The notes: a model not told the origin generated them from the letters alone. A DNA stretch of 64,000 nt from CATOSP01 sp965204715 (GCA_965204715.1 OZ242009.1:868001-932000), one strand, 5' to 3'; shown: positions 26,359 to 35,821, counted from the stretch's first letter. A program made the numbers and translations.

Positions 26359-27759
26359 CTAGCCGAACTGGTACTCGGTGGTGGCACCGACCAGGGCCAG
26401 CATCTCGCCGACGCGGGTGCCCGCGGCCTCCTCGTTGCTCCAGTCCATGTTGCCCTCGGCCTTGGCATGGTCCAGAAGCTGCTGCCGGGTCTCGTCGCTG
26501 ATTTCCAGGAAACCCATGTGCTCCAGGGAGGCTTCCAGCAGCTCCTCCGGTGAGGAGACGCCGGCGTTCCTCATGTCGCCGATGATGCTCCGCACGCCGG
26601 GGAAGTTGGTGTTGGCGACGCGGTCGGCCACGAAGTTGATGCGGGCCAGCAGCGAGCCGCTGTTGATCCACTCCGAGCCGGTATACCAACCCTCAACGCT
26701 GGGCGGGTCCAGCAGGGCCTGGCCCATGTAGCCGGGTTCGGAGCCGATGCTGGGAAGGGTCGGCTCCGGGGTCTGGTAAGCGCCCACCAGTTTCAGGGTG
26801 CTGGCCACGACCTCGGCAGGACTCTTGATCTTGGAGTACCGCGCATTCTTGAAGAAGTCCGAGTTTAACATCAGCCGCAGCACGGCCTTCATCTCATAGC
26901 CCGACTCCTCAAAGGCGGTGACCATCATATCCAGCGCTTCTTCATCGCGGGCAGGCTCGATAGTCCAGGCCGGGACCTGCACCTCGTCGGCCACGAAGAA
27001 ATTGTACAGGTGGCGGCAGATGAACCGGGCCGTCGCGGGCTCCTTCACGATGATGTCGATGATGTCCTCGCCGTTGAAGTTGCCCGTGTAACCCAGGAAG
27101 GTCTTCTCGCCGTCATCGTGGTCCTCTCCCAGGTACTCGAACCGCCAGGGGAAGCGCCCGAAGGGCTGGCGGGGTAGCTTGGGCATGATGGTCCAGCCGG
27201 TGAAGGCGCGGGAGGCCTCCCGGACGTCGACCTCGGTGTAGTTGCTGACGCCCATCGAGAACAGCTCCAGCAGTTCCCGGCCCCAGTTCTCGTTGACGGC
27301 GTCCCTGTGGTTCTCGTTGTTGTCCAGCCAGAAGATCATGGCCGGGTTCTTGGATAGCTGGACCAGCATCTCCCGGTAGTTGCCCATTCCGTACTTGCGG
27401 AACATGGTCAACTGTTCCAGCATCTGGTCGCAGTTGTCCACCTTGGCGTTGCCGGTGGCGAAAACGTGGTGCCAGAAGAGGGCCACCTTCTCTTCCAGCG
27501 GCCGCTGGGTGGTGATCATGTGGTACATCCAGTTGTACTGGCCCGGGGTGGGCGTGCCGCCGGGGAGCAGGCAGCCCGGCAGGTAGCGCAGCAGCATGGC
27601 AGTCTTGCCCGACTGCCGGTCTTCCGGCGGATCGATCAGTTCATCCACCGTGGCCTCGTAACCCATCGCAGTGTAACGGTCGAGCTCCTCCTTGGTTGCG
27701 CCGAACCCTGCGCGGCGCATGAGATGGGCCAGCAGGGCAACGTCCTCTTTGTTAGACAT
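26359..27759 (-). CDS. DUF1800 domain-containing protein
   Basis: DUF1800 (PF08811) protein of 466 aa from ATG 27759, preceded by GGAGG. The frame is open 70 codons further up, but that part is not protein-like. Typical motifs are LLAHLMRRAGFGATKEEL (N-terminus), EEKVALFWHHVFATGNAKV, GNYREMLVQLSKNPAMIFWLDN, NENWGRELLELFSMGVSNYTE and TATARFICRHLYNFFVADE. It overlaps no gene; DUF1501 starts 139 bases downstream on the same strand. The DUF1800/DUF1501 pairing is conserved in many phyla, but its biochemical role is unknown. Confidence 0.9.
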   Translation of the reverse strand: MSNKEDVALLAHLMRRAGFGATKEELDRYTAMGYEATVDELIDPPEDRQSGKTAMLLRYLPGCLLPGGTPTPGQYNWMYHMITTQRPLEEKVALFWHHVFATGNAKVDNCDQMLEQLTMFRKYGMGNYREMLVQLSKNPAMIFWLDNNENHRDAVNENWGRELLELFSMGVSNYTEVDVREASRAFTGWTIMPKLPRQPFGRFPWRFEYLGEDHDDGEKTFLGYTGNFNGEDIIDIIVKEPATARFICRHLYNFFVADEVQVPAWTIEPARDEEALDMMVTAFEESGYEMKAVLRLMLNSDFFKNARYSKIKSPAEVVASTLKLVGAYQTPEPTLPSIGSEPGYMGQALLDPPSVEGWYTGSEWINSGSLLARINFVADRVANTNFPGVRSIIGDMRNAGVSSPEELLEASLEHMGFLEISDETRQQLLDHAKAEGNMDWSNEEAAGTRVGEMLALVGATTEYQFG

Positions 27760-28352
27760 CCAACAGCCTCCTTCTATATCGCTCTGGTCCCAAAGCTTCA
27801 ACAACCCCACCGCCCGCGGAAGGCGCAGTCCGGCGAGGGTAGTTTCGTCCCGATAATATGCCATGCCGATATAGCTGTCAACGGCCCGCAGTCGTGGGTA
27901 GCGTTCCATTTCAGGTTGTACGAATAACAGGAGGCGAGCCGACGCGGAAAATTTTGCTTTCCCTGTCAAATCCGATCACTTTTGCGAAGTTTGGTAGTCC
28001 GTTGCCGACTGACCAGCAAGTTGACCGGATTTGGATGACACTACGGCGACCCATGCTCTCCAGCGGACTTCCATAACCCGGAGGCAACCGGTCTGCCGTA
28101 CCCGGGGACACCTTCAATATGAATGTTTGCCCAACTCCATGCAAGATACAAGGGGCAAATGTCAGCAGCGTGGGGTCAGACGAGGAGTACGGGAATGAAA
28201 CCACCTAATCTCCCAACGGTTCCCAGTGTTGCCGACATCGGCTCAACGTCAATCCCCGATACTACACCGGTCCGAATCCTGCTATCATAGGGCGGCGTTA
28301 ACCGGCGGGAATCGATGCCGGAACCCATAATATACTAAGGAAGGTGACAGCC
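27760..28352. other. 593-base intergenic region without a recognisable gene
   Basis: Divergent spacer between the DUF1800 gene and the VOC gene. Short frames on both strands look like chance frames. No strong hairpin or promoter stands out. Confidence 0.4.
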
Positions 28353-28742
28353 GTGTCGGACGACAGCATCAGGCTCAAGGCCATCAACCACATCACCTAT
28401 AACGTCAAGAACAAGGATGCCGCACTCAAGTGGTATACCGAGGTCCTGGGACTGGGCCAGATTCCCAAGATGGTGGACAGTGACAACCTCTACTGGCTCC
28501 AGCTTCCCAGCGGGGCGATGGTGCATATCATCGAGAATCCCGACGCTCCATCGGCACCCTCGCACCATACCGCCTTTGAGGTTGACGACATCGAGGCCGC
28601 CAAGGCCGACATGGAAAGCAAGGGGGTTGAGGTCACGGACATTAGCCTCCGTCACGACGGGCAGCGCGCCTGCTACCTGAATGACCCCGACGGCAACCGG
28701 ATCGAGCTTTGCACCAAGTCCGGTTTCGGGGTACTGGTCTAG
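28353..28742 (+). CDS. VOC (glyoxalase/bleomycin resistance) family protein
   Basis: Single vicinal-oxygen-chelate domain, 129 aa, with paired beta-alpha-beta-beta-beta modules: INHITYNVKNKDAALKWYTEVLGL, HHTAFEVDDIEAAKADMESKGV and RACYLNDPDGNRIELC. Metal ligands at the expected positions are His (INHITY), His (SHHTAFE) and Glu (NRIELC). I prefer GTG 28353, because AAGGAAGG lies eight bases upstream, over the GTG at 28344 that lies inside that site. Substrate unknown; the domain is used by dioxygenases, epimerases and resistance proteins. Confidence 0.88.
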   Translation: MSDDSIRLKAINHITYNVKNKDAALKWYTEVLGLGQIPKMVDSDNLYWLQLPSGAMVHIIENPDAPSAPSHHTAFEVDDIEAAKADMESKGVEVTDISLRHDGQRACYLNDPDGNRIELCTKSGFGVLV

Positions 28743-28850
28743 GTAGGCATAATCCCCAGACTTGGCAAGCGCGTTCACAACAAAACATGAGCCATTCCGA
28801 ATTTTGGGTACAGAAGGAGAAGGTTGGCAGGCAGGCGAACTGGAGGGCGC

Positions 28851-29600
28851 TCAAAGCTGACCTGATTCGAAGAAGCGGTACCGCAGCGCACGGTACCGCT
28901 TTCCGATTCTATGGAGCCAGTTTCGCAGCAAGGCTTGCAGCAGGGGTTGAGCGCAGGAGGGGCCAGCAAGGACGACAGGAAGGCGCAGAGCAGGCTGACC
29001 ATGAGCGACAGCTTGAGCCGGTTTTCCCGGAACCGGAGGCGAGGGATCTCCATGGCAGGCCGGTCTTGCAGGCCCGGCAGCACATCTCCACCTGCCGGCG
29101 GCGAGCCTAGGCCATGCCTACCCGCCAGGCGTCATCCGGTATGGCGATGGTCTCGCTGGTCAACAGGCGCCACGGAGTGCGGCCCTTGCCGGGTCTGGAA
29201 ACCACCAGCCGCAGTTCACCGTCAAGCCGGGGATAGCGCACCGGAACTGCCACGATGCCGGTCTTGCGGTGCTGGCACCGGCGAAGGTCCCAGAGCTGCC
29301 GGGGGTCCTGGGAGCGTTTGCCACGGGTGACCGGCCAGGTGATAGCGGGTGGGCCGGCGCATGATGGACCGCACTTGATGCGCTGCCGGTTCCCCCAGCC
29401 AGGGTGCGCCGGCACATCCCCGGTCAAACACGTGGACTGCCCACCTCTGCCACGATGCGGCGCACCGGGACAGCAGGGATGCGGTCTCTTCCCGGCGGTG
29501 GCCAGCCAAATGGCCCCGGCCGGCCTGCCAGCGCATGGCGGCCGGGTCGGGGACATCTACCACGACATTTCCCGGTGTCACATTGCGACCTCTGATTTCC
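28851..29600 (-). pseudogene. IS4-type transposase remnant
   Basis: Pieces of one transposase lie in three frames of the minus strand. First is WAVHVFDRGCAGAPWLG...RPTRYHLAGH, then WPVTRGKRSQDPRQLWD and LRLVVSRPGKGRTPWRLLTSE. Next is a TAG near 29106, then QVEMCCRACKTGL, then MEIPRLRFRENRLKLSLMVSL, and finally RNWLHRIGKRYRALRYRFFESG ending in TGA at 28851. At least two frameshifts, one nonsense codon and a missing N-terminal half make it dead. These motifs are those of IS4-family transposases as I know them. No intact terminal inverted repeats seen. Confidence 0.75.
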
Positions 29601-29659
29601 CGTACCGGGAGATTGCGGATAGGCTCCAGCCTAGCGAGCTATAGGGGACCTGCAAGGCC

Positions 29660-29842
29660 ATGCTGGACAAATCAGGGAGACGATTCAGCGTCTTGGTTTT
29701 CATCACCTTGCTGGCGATGGTCCTGCTCTTTGGGGCGGCATCTACGGACGGTCCACCCCCGCCCCCAGGGGTAGACCCCGCGCAACCGAGATACAGTTAT
29801 GGGCCTTACGACCCCAGCAAGATGCAGGACTCACCCCGATAA
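29660..29842 (+). CDS. small hypothetical membrane-anchored protein
   Basis: 60 residues: one hydrophobic segment (VLVFITLLAMVLLFGAA) followed by a proline-rich extracytoplasmic tail (GPPPPPGVDPAQPRYSYGPYDP). The start context is weak and no homolog comes to mind, but hydrophobic segment plus Pro/Tyr-rich tail is more protein-like than a chance frame. Confidence 0.4.
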   Translation: MLDKSGRRFSVLVFITLLAMVLLFGAASTDGPPPPPGVDPAQPRYSYGPYDPSKMQDSPR

Positions 29843-30167
29843 GGGTCAGTCGGAACCGCATATAGCACTTTTGGAACAACATAGACTTTTGGTGCAAAGC
29901 CAAGCCAAAGCTCTGCAATCGGCGGTTCCAGCCATTCCACTTTTGCCGTGGGCATGACTGGTCCTGCTGGCGAAGAAGGGTAATTGGTTACTTTCGTATA
30001 TAATTCCCTTTCTTTGTGCCTATTTTCCTATGCGGCTTTTCCCCTCTTTACCAAACTCCGGGATGACTCATGGTCTTTTATGTGCCACATGAGAAGTTCA
30101 CGTAATGATTGACAGTATCAGTGCTGGAAGACTACGATTCTTACTGTGCATCTGAGTTGCAAAAGCT
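29843..30167. other. 325-base spacer without gene
   Basis: Lower GC than the surroundings, with ATATAATTCC near 29998. It may hold the promoter of the coiled-coil repeat gene. Nothing else is seen. Confidence 0.35.
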
Positions 30168-31019
30168 ATGACTAACATCAACACCATAGAAGACTTGATC
30201 CGCCTGCTGGACGAAAACCCGGAGTGGCGGGAGGCCCTGCGCGACCGGCTCTTGACCCGCGAACTGATCGAACTTCCCGAAAAATTCGCGGCGTTTGTAG
30301 AAAAAATGACCGAATTCCAGTCGAACATGGCCACCTTCGTATTGGAGATGACCGCCTTCAAAGACGAGATGGTCACCTTCAGGGACGAGATGACCGCCTT
30401 CAAAGACGAGATGGTCACCTTCAGGGACGAGATGACCGCCTTCAAAGACGAGATGGTCACCTTCAGGGACGAGATGACCGCCTTCAAAGACGAGATGGTC
30501 ACCTTCAGGGACGAGACCAACGAGCGTCTTGAACGGGTCGAGGTGCGATTGGACCGTATTGATGGCCGGCTGGACCGAATACAAGACGACGTTGGCACTA
30601 TCAGAGGAATATACGCCAGAGACTCTGCCATCAGAGATGCCATTCAAATGGCAGATGATATGGGCCTGACGTGGGTCAGGTCGCTGTCCCAGGAGGAGCT
30701 GGGGCGAATGAGCAATACTCCGCAGGCATCTGACCTGACCCGCGATGAGCGCAGGAGTTTCCGCCGGGCCGACCTGGTCTTCGAGGCGCTGGACTCTCAG
30801 GGAACGTCGTGCTACGTCGCAGTGGAAGTCTCCTTCACTGTCAACGGAAGAGACACGTCGCGAGCCACCGACCACGCCCAAATCCTGACCGCCCTCACGG
30901 GCAGTCCCGCCTATCCCGCCGTGGCCGGTATGCGCAGGGACGACCGTATTTCTGACATCCTGGAGTCAGGGGAGATATTCTGGTTTGAGTTGCTACCATT
31001 GGAACAGGACCTGGAGTAA
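30168..31019 (+). CDS. coiled-coil repeat protein with PD-(D/E)XK-like C-terminal domain
   Basis: 283 aa. Residues 60-115 are four identical 14-residue units (EMTAFKDEMVTFRD), each two heptads with Met/Phe at core positions, leading into RLERVEVRLDRIDGRLDRIQDD (a long coiled coil to about residue 142). The C-terminal domain has the order RRADLVFEALD...CYVAVEVSFTV (candidate Asp202, Glu220) and is similar to the 56459-57010 product. This pattern fits the nuclease-like proteins of the DUF3782 type known from cyanobacteria and Chloroflexi; catalysis is inference. Confidence 0.8.
   Translation: MTNINTIEDLIRLLDENPEWREALRDRLLTRELIELPEKFAAFVEKMTEFQSNMATFVLEMTAFKDEMVTFRDEMTAFKDEMVTFRDEMTAFKDEMVTFRDEMTAFKDEMVTFRDETNERLERVEVRLDRIDGRLDRIQDDVGTIRGIYARDSAIRDAIQMADDMGLTWVRSLSQEELGRMSNTPQASDLTRDERRSFRRADLVFEALDSQGTSCYVAVEVSFTVNGRDTSRATDHAQILTALTGSPAYPAVAGMRRDDRISDILESGEIFWFELLPLEQDLE
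30345..30512 (+). repeat. four exact 42-base tandem repeats inside a coding sequence
   Basis: Four copies identical at DNA level, in frame, each coding for two heptads. Perfect identity over 168 bases implies recent expansion. Confidence 0.9.
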
Positions 31020-31131
31020 ATCGGACCGGCCTCAACAACCCAAGGCCTTCCCTGCAACAGACGCTATCCTGGAGACGTAAGCAAAAAGCCTGAGCAGCCT
31101 TACACGCCTTCCCCAACCCCTGACGACTCGG

Positions 31132-32172
31132 TTACACCGGCAGCGGCTCAAGCTTCACGGTCCGGCCTGTGGAGGCTGAATCAATCATACCCAGAGTTAC
31201 CTGCACCACCTTGAGGCCGTCGACGCCCGACGCCGACGGTTCCTCGCCCTTCTGCACCGCCCGGTTGAATCCCTCCGTCTGCCACTTGAACAGGGCAAGC
31301 GGGTCCGGGCCGTAGGACGCAGCGGTGTTCACCGTCTCGGTGGAGACTTCGAGCGCCCCTGAGTAGTTGGGCCGGGAGGCGTCGCTAAGGATGATACGCC
31401 CCTCGCTGCCGTAGATGGTTACGTCGCACTTCAGGTCCGGTACCCGGTTGCTGCAACAGAGGGTGGCGATAGCCCCGCCGTCGAACCTGAGACACATGGA
31501 GGCCAGGTTCTCCAGGGGATTTTCGTCGGTCTGACCATCAGTGATGGCCGCTATCTCCACCACCGTCTGGCCCAAGATAAAGTGGAGGTCATCGACAGCG
31601 TGGGTGCCCGTGCCCATCATAGTGGACGCGCCACCCACCAGTTCCGGCTGGTCCCACCACGCGCTCAGACCTGTCCTTGCCGCCCGTTGTGTCTCTCCTC
31701 GCGTTCCGCCGCCAATCTGCACCTGCGCCAGGGCGATGCCCCCCAGCGCACCCTCCTGCACCAGGCGGCTAGCCTCGGCGTGGCCGGGATGGTGCCGCAG
31801 TTGAAAGCCCACCCCCAGCCGCACGTCATGGGCGCGGCAGGTCCGGACCATCTCTATCCCTTCTTCGAGAGTAACGGACATCGGCTTCTCCACCAGCACA
31901 TGCTTTCCCGCCCTGGCCGCGATGACCGTGTAGGGAGCGTGCAAGTGGTTGGGAGACGAGATGAACACCGCGTCAACCTCGGAGTCCCCCAGAATACCTT
32001 CAAGGGAGTCATAGGCCCGGGCAAACCCGTGCTTCTCAGCGAACGCCTCTGCTCGCCCCACGTCCCTGCTGTAAGTTGCTACCAGATCCGTGCCCTCGGC
32101 CAACGCCATCGCCGGCGCGCCCGCCCGGTCCGGATACCTGCCCGTACCAATGAACCCCCAACCTATAGCCAA
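31132..32172 (-). CDS. Gfo/Idh/MocA family oxidoreductase
   Basis: NAD(P)-dependent dehydrogenase of 346 aa. The N-terminal Rossmann motif is GWGFIGTGRYPDRAGAP (residues 4-20), AVFISSPNHLHAPYT is near residue 70, and the catalytic-region signature is HVLVEKPMSVTLEEG. The C-terminal alpha/beta domain contains GGASTMMGTGTHAVDDLHFILG. The start is TTG 32172 with GGAGGG five bases upstream. The substrate is probably a sugar or cyclitol-like alcohol; the neighbours do not narrow it. Confidence 0.9.
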   Translation of the reverse strand: MAIGWGFIGTGRYPDRAGAPAMALAEGTDLVATYSRDVGRAEAFAEKHGFARAYDSLEGILGDSEVDAVFISSPNHLHAPYTVIAARAGKHVLVEKPMSVTLEEGIEMVRTCRAHDVRLGVGFQLRHHPGHAEASRLVQEGALGGIALAQVQIGGGTRGETQRAARTGLSAWWDQPELVGGASTMMGTGTHAVDDLHFILGQTVVEIAAITDGQTDENPLENLASMCLRFDGGAIATLCCSNRVPDLKCDVTIYGSEGRIILSDASRPNYSGALEVSTETVNTAASYGPDPLALFKWQTEGFNRAVQKGEEPSASGVDGLKVVQVTLGMIDSASTGRTVKLEPLPV

Positions 32173-32276
32173 TTGAACCCTCCAGATTATCTATGGGGTT
32201 ATCGAACATGCCCTCAGACTGATAGCCCGACGTTCCCTACCCCGCACTGTCATTCCTGCGAAGTAAAGACACCCGC

Positions 32277-33452
32277 CTAAACCTGGTACTCGGGCCTGCG
32301 GAGCAACTGCCGGGCTATGAGCAGGCGCATGACCTCGTTGGTGCCCTCGCCGATGATCATCAGGGGGGCGTCCCGGTAATAGCGTTCCACCGGGGACTCC
32401 TTGATGAAGCCGTAGCCGCCGTGGACCCGCATCGCTTCCATTGTAACTTCGCCGCAGACCTCGCTGGCGAAGAGCTTGGCCATCCCCGATTCCAAGTCCA
32501 CCCGGTCGCCCCGGTCTTTCTTGGCCGCGGCGTCGTAGGTAAGCAGCCTCGCCGCCTGGATTTTCGTGGCCATGTCGGCCAGCTTTAGCTGGATGGCCTG
32601 GTGCTGAGATATGGGCACCCCGAAAGTCTCCCGCTGTTGAGAGTAGCGTATAGCCGCCTCGAAAGCGGCCTGGGCCACTCCCACGGCCCGCGCCGCCACG
32701 TTGATGCGGCCCGTCTCCAGCCCGCTCATGACGTATCCGAACCCACGGCCCTCTTCGCCGCCCACCAGATTTTCCACCGGGACACGGTAGTCCTCGAAAA
32801 TCAGCTCGCAGGTGTCCAGCCCCCGGTAGCCCAGCTTGTCCAGGTCTCGGCCCACGCGGAAGCCTGGACTGCCCTTCTCCGCCACGAAGCAGCTTATCCC
32901 CCGGTGCGGCGGCTGCGCCGACCGGTCCGTCTTGGCCAACAGACAGAAGGTATCCCCGTAACGTCCGTTGGTGATGAACATCTTGGAGCCGTTTATTACG
33001 TACTCCTCACCGTCCTTCACCGCCGTGGTCTCCATGCTGGCAACGTCGCTGCCGCCGCCCGGCTCGGTCAGGGCCAATCCGCCCCGTTTCCGGCCCGACG
33101 CAAGGTCTGGCAAGAAGTGCCGCTTCTGCTCCTCAGTGCCGTAATGAGTGAGGACATAGGTCAGGATGTGGTGGGTACCGATGGCCCCGGTGATGCTCAT
33201 CAGCCCCTTGCTCAGTTCCTCGAATATGGTGGCGAAGGTGGTGTAGTCCAGCCCCAGCCCGCCGTACTCTTCCGGCACGGTGATGCCGAATAGGCCCAAC
33301 TCCTTCATCTTGTCGATCAGGTCGTGGGGAACGATGTCTTCCCGGTCCAGCTTGTCGGCGACAGGGTCGACGTCCCGCCGCACGAACTCGCGGACCATGT
33401 TCACAATCTGGGACCGGGCCTCTTCTGGAGTTGCGGGGGTTGCAATGGTCAC
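32277..33452 (-). CDS. acyl-CoA dehydrogenase (short/branched-chain type)
   Basis: 391-aa flavoenzyme of the classical soluble type. Motifs are VPEEYGGLGLDYTTFATI, the FAD motif LALTEPGGGSDVASMETTA, YVINGSKMFITNG, the C-terminal domain with MRVHGGYGFIKESPVERYYRDAPLMIIGEGTNEVMR (catalytic base Glu in EGTNE), and the usual RQLL ending. It starts at GTG 33452 with AAGGAG upstream. It is separate from the four-gene cluster at 5-9.6 kb and closer to canonical family members. Confidence 0.92.
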   Translation of the reverse strand: MTIATPATPEEARSQIVNMVREFVRRDVDPVADKLDREDIVPHDLIDKMKELGLFGITVPEEYGGLGLDYTTFATIFEELSKGLMSITGAIGTHHILTYVLTHYGTEEQKRHFLPDLASGRKRGGLALTEPGGGSDVASMETTAVKDGEEYVINGSKMFITNGRYGDTFCLLAKTDRSAQPPHRGISCFVAEKGSPGFRVGRDLDKLGYRGLDTCELIFEDYRVPVENLVGGEEGRGFGYVMSGLETGRINVAARAVGVAQAAFEAAIRYSQQRETFGVPISQHQAIQLKLADMATKIQAARLLTYDAAAKKDRGDRVDLESGMAKLFASEVCGEVTMEAMRVHGGYGFIKESPVERYYRDAPLMIIGEGTNEVMRLLIARQLLRRPEYQV

Positions 33453-33509
33453 GTTTTTCTCCTTGGCCTTTAGTACGCTCTCCCTTTGTGGAGAGCAGCG
33501 ACGTTTGTG

Positions 33510-33905
33510 TTAAATCAGTTTGGGCCTAACCCCCCTGAGCCGGGTCGAAGGGAGCCTCTTCAAGGTCTGGTTGAGCGGGTCTACCTCGATGCCGACCGAC
33601 TCCAGTGCAGTGACGCCCAGCAGGGGTTCAGCGCCTTCCTCTCCCATTACGATGGTGGCTCCGACGACTTCTCCCATGAATTCCACTCGCCCGACCGTTA
33701 TGTCCATTCTGATGTCGTTTCCGTCGGCAAGTCCGTAAATGCGTTGTCCTTCAGGCTTCAGGCCAATGGATTCCAGGTGTTGTCTGGGGACGAGACAATC
33801 GGTCGCACTTGTGTCAACCAGGAACAGCCCTTCCCAGACCCTCTCAGGTTCGGCCGGGTTGCGTATGGCCACCGTTACCTGGGTCACTCCCAATCTAATC
33901 ACCAC
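33510..33905 (-). CDS. retropepsin-like aspartyl protease fold protein, DTSA variant
   Basis: 131 aa with the pattern of bacterial clan AA aspartic proteases: first loop LFLVDTSATDCLVPRQHLESIGL, flap region RIYGLADGNDIRMDITVGRVEFMG, and LLGVTALESVGIEVDPLNQTLKRL. The active-site triad is usually DTG(A/S); here it is DTSA, keeping the Asp. Such proteins act as homodimers. A DTGA relative lies at 52051-52410. It sits just upstream of the gamma-glutamyltransferase. Confidence 0.75.
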   Translation of the reverse strand: MVIRLGVTQVTVAIRNPAEPERVWEGLFLVDTSATDCLVPRQHLESIGLKPEGQRIYGLADGNDIRMDITVGRVEFMGEVVGATIVMGEEGAEPLLGVTALESVGIEVDPLNQTLKRLPSTRLRGVRPKLI

Positions 33906-33943
33906 CTAAATTGGACCGTGCCATGATGGATGCCTTTACCCGC

Positions 33944-35728
33944 CTACCAACCCAGCATCACCGACTCTTTGCGCGGGTCGGCCCCTCCATGGTAGACCCC
34001 GCTCCCGGCTCCGCCCAGGATAGGGGTGAAACCGTTGGAAACGCCCCACGGCCCGATTTCCCGGACCTCATGGCCCTTGTCCCGCAGAGAGTCCGCGACG
34101 CTGGAGGGGATGCGGTCTTCAAGCTCCAGCAGGTTGGGGTACTCCCGGTGGGGCCACGGCGAGCGGGGGAAGCTGTAGCCGCAGAACCGGGGGGCTTCCA
34201 CCGCCTCCTGAACGTTCATCCCGAAATCGACGATGTTGTTGAACACCTGGAGGTTGCTCTGGGGCTGGCTGTCGCCTCCGGGGGTCCCCAGGGTCATGAA
34301 CGGCTGGCCGTCCTTCAACACTATGAAGGTGCAGGGAGTGGTCCGCGGCCGCTTCCGGGGAGCGATGGCGTTGGGGTTGTCGGGGTCGAGCCAGAAATAG
34401 CAGCCTCGGTTGTTCAGCAGAATCCCGGTGTCTCCGAGAATCATTCCTTGTGCCAGGGCGGCAAAGCTGCTGGGCGTGGCTGAGACCATATTGCCCTGGG
34501 CGTCAATGGTCGCCAGATACGTCGTCCCATCCTGGTCGCCGCCCACCGCCAACGGTTCGGACGGGGCGGACGCTGCCTGCTGTCCGGGAATGGACGCCTT
34601 CATGCCTATGGGGTCTCCGGGCGGGTACTCGGCCTGCGCCTTTTCCGGGTCGATGAGACCTCTGCGCAGCGTGGCGTACTCCTTGGAGAGAAGGCCCTGC
34701 ACCGGAACGTCCACGAAGGCCGGGTCGCCGACGTAACGCTCCCGGTCGGCGAAGGCCAGCTTGAGGGCCTCCACCTGCAGGTGGACGGCCTGTGGGCTGT
34801 TGTGCCCCAGTGCGGCAAGGTCGAAATCCTCAAGAATGTTCAACGCTTGCAGCAGCGTTATGCCCTGGGTCCAGGTCTGGTTGGTGTAAATCTCCAGCCC
34901 ACTGTAGGTGATGGAAATCGGGTCCTCCATCGGGGTCTCGAACTCGGCAAAGTCCTTGAAGGAGTAGAGGCCGCCCAGGTCTCGCGTGGCCTCCCACATC
35001 CGCCGCGCTACGTCGCCGATGTAGAAGACCTCCCTGGCGGCGTCGATGGCCGACTCCCGGCTCCGGCCCTGGCTCAACGCATCCTGCTCCGCCCCGATCA
35101 TCATCGACAGGGTGCGGCCCAGGTCTTCCTGCTTGAACATGCTCCCCAGGGCCGGGGGCTGCCCGCCGGGAAGGTAGACCCGTTCCGAGTCGGGATACTT
35201 CCTGAGATTCTCCAGACGTTCCCGGCTGGAAAGGGCGCGGCAGAATAGCTGGTAGGCCGGGAAGCCCTGGCGGGCGAACACCAGCGCGCTCTCGGCGACC
35301 TTGCTGAAGCTCATGGTGCCGTAGCGGGAAAGCATGGACAGAAGGGCGGACACGACGCCAGGAACTGTGCTGCTCAATATCCCCGGCGGGATTTCGCCCC
35401 ATTGCTCCATGTAGTGGTCCACGGTGGCGGCGCTGCCCGCCCAGCCCTGCCCCACCACCGAGCGCACCTTGCGACTGGAGGCGTCGTAGAACAGGAACGC
35501 CACCTCGCCGCCCAGGGTGTAATGGGCCGTCGGTTCCATGACCCCGGCGGCCAGGGCCGACGCGACGGCGGCGTCAACAGCGTTGCCGCCCTGCCAGAGG
35601 ATGCGCATCCCGGTCTGAGCAGTAAGCTGGGTCCCGCCGCCGACCATTCCTCTGGTACCCCAGATGATGGGCCGGTGGGAATACTCCCCCTGGCTGCCGA
35701 CTGTGTGCCTTCCAGTATCTGCGCTCAT
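33944..35728 (-). CDS. gamma-glutamyltransferase family protein
   Basis: Ntn-hydrolase that self-cleaves and transfers or hydrolyses gamma-glutamyl groups. The family start WGTRGMVGGGTQLTAQTGMRILWQGGNAVDAAVAS is complete. The self-cleavage and nucleophile Thr is in GGDQDGTTYLATIDAQGNMVS (about residue 402). The small subunit continues with LNNRGCYFWLDPDNPNAIAPRKRPRTTPCTFIVL and GTPGGDSQPQSNLQVF. I chose ATG 35728 with GGGAG upstream over the TTG at 35746. No signal peptide, unlike E. coli Ggt, so probably cytoplasmic. Substrate range is uncertain, since many such paralogues act as cephalosporin or other acylases. Confidence 0.9.
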   Translation of the reverse strand: MSADTGRHTVGSQGEYSHRPIIWGTRGMVGGGTQLTAQTGMRILWQGGNAVDAAVASALAAGVMEPTAHYTLGGEVAFLFYDASSRKVRSVVGQGWAGSAATVDHYMEQWGEIPPGILSSTVPGVVSALLSMLSRYGTMSFSKVAESALVFARQGFPAYQLFCRALSSRERLENLRKYPDSERVYLPGGQPPALGSMFKQEDLGRTLSMMIGAEQDALSQGRSRESAIDAAREVFYIGDVARRMWEATRDLGGLYSFKDFAEFETPMEDPISITYSGLEIYTNQTWTQGITLLQALNILEDFDLAALGHNSPQAVHLQVEALKLAFADRERYVGDPAFVDVPVQGLLSKEYATLRRGLIDPEKAQAEYPPGDPIGMKASIPGQQAASAPSEPLAVGGDQDGTTYLATIDAQGNMVSATPSSFAALAQGMILGDTGILLNNRGCYFWLDPDNPNAIAPRKRPRTTPCTFIVLKDGQPFMTLGTPGGDSQPQSNLQVFNNIVDFGMNVQEAVEAPRFCGYSFPRSPWPHREYPNLLELEDRIPSSVADSLRDKGHEVREIGPWGVSNGFTPILGGAGSGVYHGGADPRKESVMLGW

Positions 35729-35821
35729 GTCCACGCTCCCGGCCAAGGTTGGTTAGTCCAGTTATACCCGTATAAGGCAATGCTGGCAACCCGACGGGTC
35801 TTCCAGGGGCAATCGCGTCCT

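Noticed and set aside
29104..29110. In-frame TAG in the IS4 remnant as stop-codon recoding
   Set aside because: The same gene has at least two frameshifts and lacks its N-terminus, so it is a pseudogene.
30345..30512. Regular 42-base repeats, considered as a CRISPR array
   Set aside because: The repeats are contiguous without spacers, in frame, and encode heptads.
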